A DNA stretch of 64,000 nucleotides from Fiminaster sp050874705 (GTDB taxonomy: Bacteria; Bacillota_I; Bacilli_A; RFN20; CAG-826): assembly GCA_050874705.1 (NCBI GenBank), contig JBNMLE010000001.1, positions 37,558 through 101,557 on the forward strand, given 5' to 3'. How positions within the stretch are numbered: the stretch's first letter is position 1; each line of letters begins with the position of its first letter. Shown here piece by piece: positions 60,534-64,000 of this stretch. The notes below the pieces were generated by a model, which searched no databases, had not been told where the DNA came from, and saw nothing but the letters and a program-made list of their open reading frames with translations. The translations under genes were made by a program, and so were the position numbers.

Positions 60534-61745
60534 TTAGATGTTTTGAATTAAAAGCCAATTCTTTGTTATTTTTGAAACGATTTCATTAGCTTTTTTATCA
60601 TCTATTTTTTTAGATAAATATTGATATATTAATTTTGCGATATTTTTAGCATCGGTTTTTGTGCAACCACGTGTTGTAATAGCTGCGAAACCAATGCGAA
60701 GTCCTGAAGTTTTGTTCGGCGTTAATTTATCATTAGGAAGCATATTTTTGTTGGTTGTTATATTTATATTTTCTAATGCTTTTTGAGCTTCAAGACCATT
60801 TATGGAAAATGTATCTAAAGTATTAAGCAAAAATAAATGATTTTCTGTATCACTTACTTTTGCTCCAAGTCTAAATAATTCATCGCGACATGCTTTAGTG
60901 TTTTCTTTTACTTTCTTGATATATTTTTTAAATTCAGGAGTCATTGCTTCTTTAAAACATACCGCTTTTGCGGCGATAATGTGTTCTAATGGTCCTCCCT
61001 GATAATATGGAAACACCGCTGAATTAATCTTTTTAATTAATTCTTCATTATTGGTTAAAATCAAACCTCCACGAGGTCCACGAAGAGTCTTATGCGTTGT
61101 AGAAGTAACAATATCAGCATAAAGAATTGGACTCATGTGTTCATGAGAGGCAACAAGCCCTGCAATATGAGCCATATCAACAATAAATTTAGCGTTAACT
61201 TTATCCGCAATATCTTTAATTTTCTTAAAATCTATTTCATATGGATAAGCACTATAACCAGCTAAAATAACATCTGGTTTTTCTTCGATTGCTTTATCTA
61301 ATATTTTTTCATAATCAAGTCTTCCATTTTCTCCAAGGGGATAGAAAACAAAATTATATAAATGAGAAGAAAAACTAACTGGACTTCCATGAGTAAGATG
61401 ACCACCATCATTTAAAACAAGAGATAATATTTTTCCGCCATTAGGGAGAAGAGCTCTATATGCCGCTGCATTTGCTTGTGAACCACTATGAGGTTGAACA
61501 TTTGCGAATTTTACATCAAATAATTCTTTTGCTCTTTCAATTGCAATGCTTTCTATTTGATCAACATATTCACAACCACCATAATATCTTTTATTTGGAT
61601 ATCCTTCTGCGTATTTGTTAGTCAAAATAGATCCACACATTTTTCTAACATCTTTACTCGCATAATTTTCGCTTGCAATAAGCTCAATGCCTTTATTTTG
61701 TCTTTTTGTTTCAAGTGATACTAATCTTTCTATTTCTTTGTCCAT
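60534..61745 (-). CDS. glyA: Serine hydroxymethyltransferase
   Basis: Interconverts serine and glycine with tetrahydrofolate. The 403-residue protein has IELIASENYAS near residue 19, YPNKRYYGG near 49 and the PLP-lysine motif TSTTHKTLRGPRGG near 212. Full length. First gene of an operon with three genes of unknown link. An AT-rich palindrome (TTTTATATATAAAA) lies about 25 bases upstream of the ATG. Confidence 0.97.
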   Translation of the reverse strand: MDKEIERLVSLETKRQNKGIELIASENYASKDVRKMCGSILTNKYAEGYPNKRYYGGCEYVDQIESIAIERAKELFDVKFANVQPHSGSQANAAAYRALLPNGGKILSLVLNDGGHLTHGSPVSFSSHLYNFVFYPLGENGRLDYEKILDKAIEEKPDVILAGYSAYPYEIDFKKIKDIADKVNAKFIVDMAHIAGLVASHEHMSPILYADIVTSTTHKTLRGPRGGLILTNNEELIKKINSAVFPYYQGGPLEHIIAAKAVCFKEAMTPEFKKYIKKVKENTKACRDELFRLGAKVSDTENHLFLLNTLDTFSINGLEAQKALENINITTNKNMLPNDKLTPNKTSGLRIGFAAITTRGCTKTDAKNIAKLIYQYLSKKIDDKKANEIVSKITKNWLLIQNI

Positions 61746-61808
61746 AATAAAATACCTATTTATATTTTATATATAAAATTTAATGGATTAAAGATTTATA
61801 AAATAAAT

Positions 61809-62786
61809 TTAATTTTGAAGCTTAATATCTTCTTTATTTATCATTTCATATCGCGATAAATCTTTGTTTTCTAGATTTATATTGTTCATATTTACCGCAT
61901 GAATTGTGTGTGAATTATAGGTTGTATAATAATAAACCCCTGTTCTAAGATTCATACAACTTGAATAAATAGTATATTCAAATTCATTCTCTTTAACTTC
62001 ACAAATACCTTTTTGCTGTTCTACTGAATGAAGTATATGAAAGAATTGGTTAATTGAAGATATGTCATCTTTATCAAATATTGAATTATGAAGCACAAAT
62101 GTTGCTTTAACAAAACGCGACATACTTGATGGATCTCCAGGAAGACCAATTGAACCCATACCGCGACTATAATTAGTTAAATAAAGTAGTGAAGAGAAAG
62201 TATTTATTGGATCTTTTCTTGTCAATTTTGAATAATTATTTAAAGTAAATAATTGCTCTTTAAATGGAGGATTATTAGTCAAAACATTTACTTTGTTTTT
62301 GTAAATTTTCATTCCAGTTTTAACAAATTCAACTGTAATGCAATTGTCTTTATCCGCGATCATATAATGAAGTGATGCACAAGGAAGATGTTCACTAAAG
62401 GATGTATTCATTACATTGGTTTTAAACAATAATTCCTTTGCTTCATTAACATTACTACATTTTGAAAGGATATAAGGAATAAGTTCAAATTGAGCAATGT
62501 TGATTTTGCTATTGGATAGCGAATTAGAATAAATAGCGTTACCAACAAAATTAAGTCCCACTACTGCAAGACCTTTCTCATTCATCGCATCATAATATAG
62601 TGGATAATTATTTTCTACATGAGCCATGCCGATAATTGCATAATGCTTTTTTATACAATTAGCGTGTTTAAATTTAAAAAAATAATTTCTAGGAGTAATT
62701 ACTATTTCTTCACCAAAAGAAAAATCATAATCTAAGTTCCTTCCAACATAAGTATCATTGCTAATAAGTCTTATTGCTGTGCACAT
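61809..62786 (-). CDS. bsh: Bile salt hydrolase (choloylglycine hydrolase, Ntn family C59)
   Basis: Removes glycine or taurine from bile acids. The 325-residue protein starts Met-Cys, so Cys-2 becomes the N-terminal nucleophile. Other family residues are Arg and Asp in VGRNLDYDFSF (about 14-24), Asn in LTNNPPF (about 165), and Arg in GLPGDPSSMSRFVKA (about 218). These motifs favour bile salt hydrolase over penicillin V acylase. The ATG at 62786 is fixed by the need for Met-Cys and by GAGGT upstream. It follows the membrane protein by 10 bases. Confidence 0.9.
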   Translation of the reverse strand: MCTAIRLISNDTYVGRNLDYDFSFGEEIVITPRNYFFKFKHANCIKKHYAIIGMAHVENNYPLYYDAMNEKGLAVVGLNFVGNAIYSNSLSNSKINIAQFELIPYILSKCSNVNEAKELLFKTNVMNTSFSEHLPCASLHYMIADKDNCITVEFVKTGMKIYKNKVNVLTNNPPFKEQLFTLNNYSKLTRKDPINTFSSLLYLTNYSRGMGSIGLPGDPSSMSRFVKATFVLHNSIFDKDDISSINQFFHILHSVEQQKGICEVKENEFEYTIYSSCMNLRTGVYYYTTYNSHTIHAVNMNNINLENKDLSRYEMINKEDIKLQN

Positions 62787-62796
62787 ATAATCAACC

Positions 62797-63360
62797 TCAA
62801 GATAAATGTTTCCTTTCAATATGAATGCCGAATAACGGGAGAGAAACTGCAAACAAATTCGTAAAAGCTGAAATTAAACCTATGATAGTAAATTCATTAG
62901 TGATGGTATTAATTAAAACATATGAAAATTCTAAAACAAACATAGCAACAAATAACGCTATTAAGATAAAGGAGAAAATGTTTATGACGACTTTCATTTT
63001 AAAGACATTTAATAATGAATGAGTTTCCAGGAATAAATAATCAAATATTAAGAAAGCCGCTATAAAAGAAAGAACCATCATTGCAGTATAAAAACCTGTG
63101 CCTTTACTAAACACATTAATTCCATCTAAGAGATATTTAAAAAGCAAGCATATTCCTAATATGTAATAAGATGCATAAAAGTGCATTTTTATTTTATTAG
63201 ACCAAAAAATTAATGATAGTGATATTAAAGACAAGATCGCCAATATGAGGTCTGATGTTTCAAAAAATGAAGCAAGAACTATTTTTGCAATAAATAATGC
63301 AACAAAAACACCGAAAATTAAAAACAATGGAATGATAATTAAAAGCCTATCTTTTTTCAT
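62797..63360 (-). CDS. Six-helix membrane protein of unknown function
   Basis: A 187-residue protein with six hydrophobic helices and short loops; no family is recognised. AAAGGAG precedes the ATG. It lies directly before the bile salt hydrolase gene and is probably co-transcribed, so a link to bile stress or transport is possible but only inferred from position. Confidence 0.65.
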   Translation of the reverse strand: MKKDRLLIIIPLFLIFGVFVALFIAKIVLASFFETSDLILAILSLISLSLIFWSNKIKMHFYASYYILGICLLFKYLLDGINVFSKGTGFYTAMMVLSFIAAFLIFDYLFLETHSLLNVFKMKVVINIFSFILIALFVAMFVLEFSYVLINTITNEFTIIGLISAFTNLFAVSLPLFGIHIERKHLS

Positions 63361-63580
63361 TAAATATTCTCCTTTTGATCTCTATTATTAGTTTAACAAA
63401 ATTGTGTTTTGAATTGAAGAAAATATAACTGAGTGTTAAGTGATCGAAAATCATTTTTAAACACTATCGTGTGACTATTTAGCGACAAGAATATTTTATA
63501 AGAGACACATATCAACTCTTTTCCCGAAAATTGTTTATTTCAATAATTTAACGGCAAAAACTTCTTCTTTATTTGCGCGG
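63361..63580. other. 220-base intergenic region with a possible hairpin
   Basis: No gene is seen. The segment from about 63433 to 63464 can fold into a broken stem (GTGTT with AACAC, then AGTGAT with ATCATT) and ACAC-TATC-GTGT lies right after it. There is no T run on either strand that would make a clear terminator. A promoter for the membrane protein is expected near 63390 on the minus strand, where TAATAAT occurs, but the -35 region is poor. Confidence 0.35.
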
Positions 63581-64000
63581 CTATTCAAAAAAAGCAAAAT
63601 CCATAGGCTCAATTTCTAGAAAATTATATAAGTACATAAATTCGTTATAATTAAATTCTGTTATTGTATAATAGATATAAGTATCATCTATTGCCGGTTT
63701 ATCAACAATACATATTAAATAACGAAGTTTTGGCGCAACTTTCTTATTCTTTTTAATAATTTCTTTCATTACTTCAATAGGACAGGGATAATTGTATTGA
63801 CATTCAATAATTCGCTCAGCTTTAACATAACCAATAGAATAAACGCCTAAAATACATGTATTCCATTGGAACCATTCTTTCCAGCAAAAAAGATCAACTG
63901 AACATTGCACATTATATTTAGCGTAATAAGAACTATAATCATACTGTTTTTTGTTATTACAACTACCTAAAGTTACAAGAATCGGCAATATCAATAAAAA
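63581..64000 (-). CDS. Lipoprotein, 5' end outside the window
   Basis: The visible part starts inside a signal peptide (FLLILPILVTLGSC) with the lipobox LGSC, so the start codon lies a little beyond position 64000. About 125 residues follow the Cys, rich in Tyr, Cys and Trp, with no recognised family. It ends with TAG. The downstream gene on this strand is the membrane protein, 220 bases away. Confidence 0.7.
   Translation of the reverse strand, partial: FLLILPILVTLGSCNNKKQYDYSSYYAKYNVQCSVDLFCWKEWFQWNTCILGVYSIGYVKAERIIECQYNYPCPIEVMKEIIKKNKKVAPKLRYLICIVDKPAIDDTYIYYTITEFNYNEFMYLYNFLEIEPMDFAFFE

Noticed and set aside
62787..62852. N-terminal extension of the bile salt hydrolase
   Set aside because: The family needs Cys as the second residue. 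GAGGT stands just before the Met-Cys start.
1..64000. tRNA, rRNA, CRISPR arrays, insertion sequences or prophage
   Set aside because: No cloverleaf, rRNA core sequence, regular repeat-spacer array, transposase or phage gene was recognised on either strand.

Overview
The window looks like chromosomal DNA of a low-GC Bacillota, most likely an uncultured Bacilli related to the RF39/Mollicutes-neighbour lineages. Evidence for this is the AT-rich sequence, a Firmicutes-order S10-spc ribosomal cluster, a zinc-type S14, AGGAGG-type ribosome binding sites and ECF-type vitamin uptake. Tryptophan is TGG, and TGA is a real stop (for example at 12721, and at the ATGA overlaps near 53204, 54112 and 55122), so this is the standard bacterial code and not the Mycoplasma code. 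A convincing bile salt hydrolase near the right end suggests an animal gut habitat; that is inference.

Layout. 1-12.5 kb, minus strand: 24 genes from rpsJ to infA, collinear with the Bacillus S10-spc operons but without rpmD (L30), and with long Ala/Lys/Glu-rich extensions on L5, L22 and S5. 12.7-18.9 kb, minus strand: a two-domain PlsC-type acyltransferase, a queuosine salvage set (queH, queA, tgt, queT) with a preQ1-I-like riboswitch in front of queT, prs, and a kinase-like protein. 18.9-20.5 kb, plus strand: a glycosyltransferase and a GtrA protein. 20.5-34.6 kb: metabolic and peptidase genes (MazG-like, gpmA, pepC, add, a proline-iminopeptidase-like hydrolase, a membrane-anchored subtilase, eno, an esterase, a lipoprotein, a split aconitase-X pair, a RimK-like ATP-grasp, a flavodiiron protein). 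34.7-39.1 kb, plus strand: TetR regulator plus a heterodimeric ABC exporter. 39.2-42.2 kb: a lipoprotein, an unknown protein and a second MazG-like protein.

42.2-57.6 kb is a surface polysaccharide locus. One half (plus strand) has a nucleotidyltransferase-phosphatase fusion, an initiating sugar-phosphate transferase, Gmd, a GDP-sugar reductase, a Wzm/Wzt exporter, a 118-residue accessory protein and a 1090-residue triple-domain glycosyltransferase. The converging minus-strand half has an O-antigen ligase/polymerase-like membrane protein, then three GT4 glycosyltransferases and manA joined by ATGA overlaps. Together they predict a GDP-mannose or GDP-heptose derived 6-deoxy-sugar polymer, made in the cytoplasm and exported by an ABC transporter, an architecture best known from Gram-negative O9a-type O antigens. 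57.7-64 kb: an ATP-grasp protein, a glyA operon including an unannotated 55-codon gene, bile salt hydrolase with a membrane protein, and a truncated lipoprotein at the edge.

The most unexpected genome-scale signal is that at least eleven genes have no Shine-Dalgarno sequence and instead carry a -10 element (often the extended form TGnTATAAT) ending 6 to 9 bases before the start codon, so their transcripts should begin at or within about three bases of the ATG. Ribosomal and many metabolic genes keep ordinary Shine-Dalgarno leaders. Two initiation modes therefore seem to coexist.
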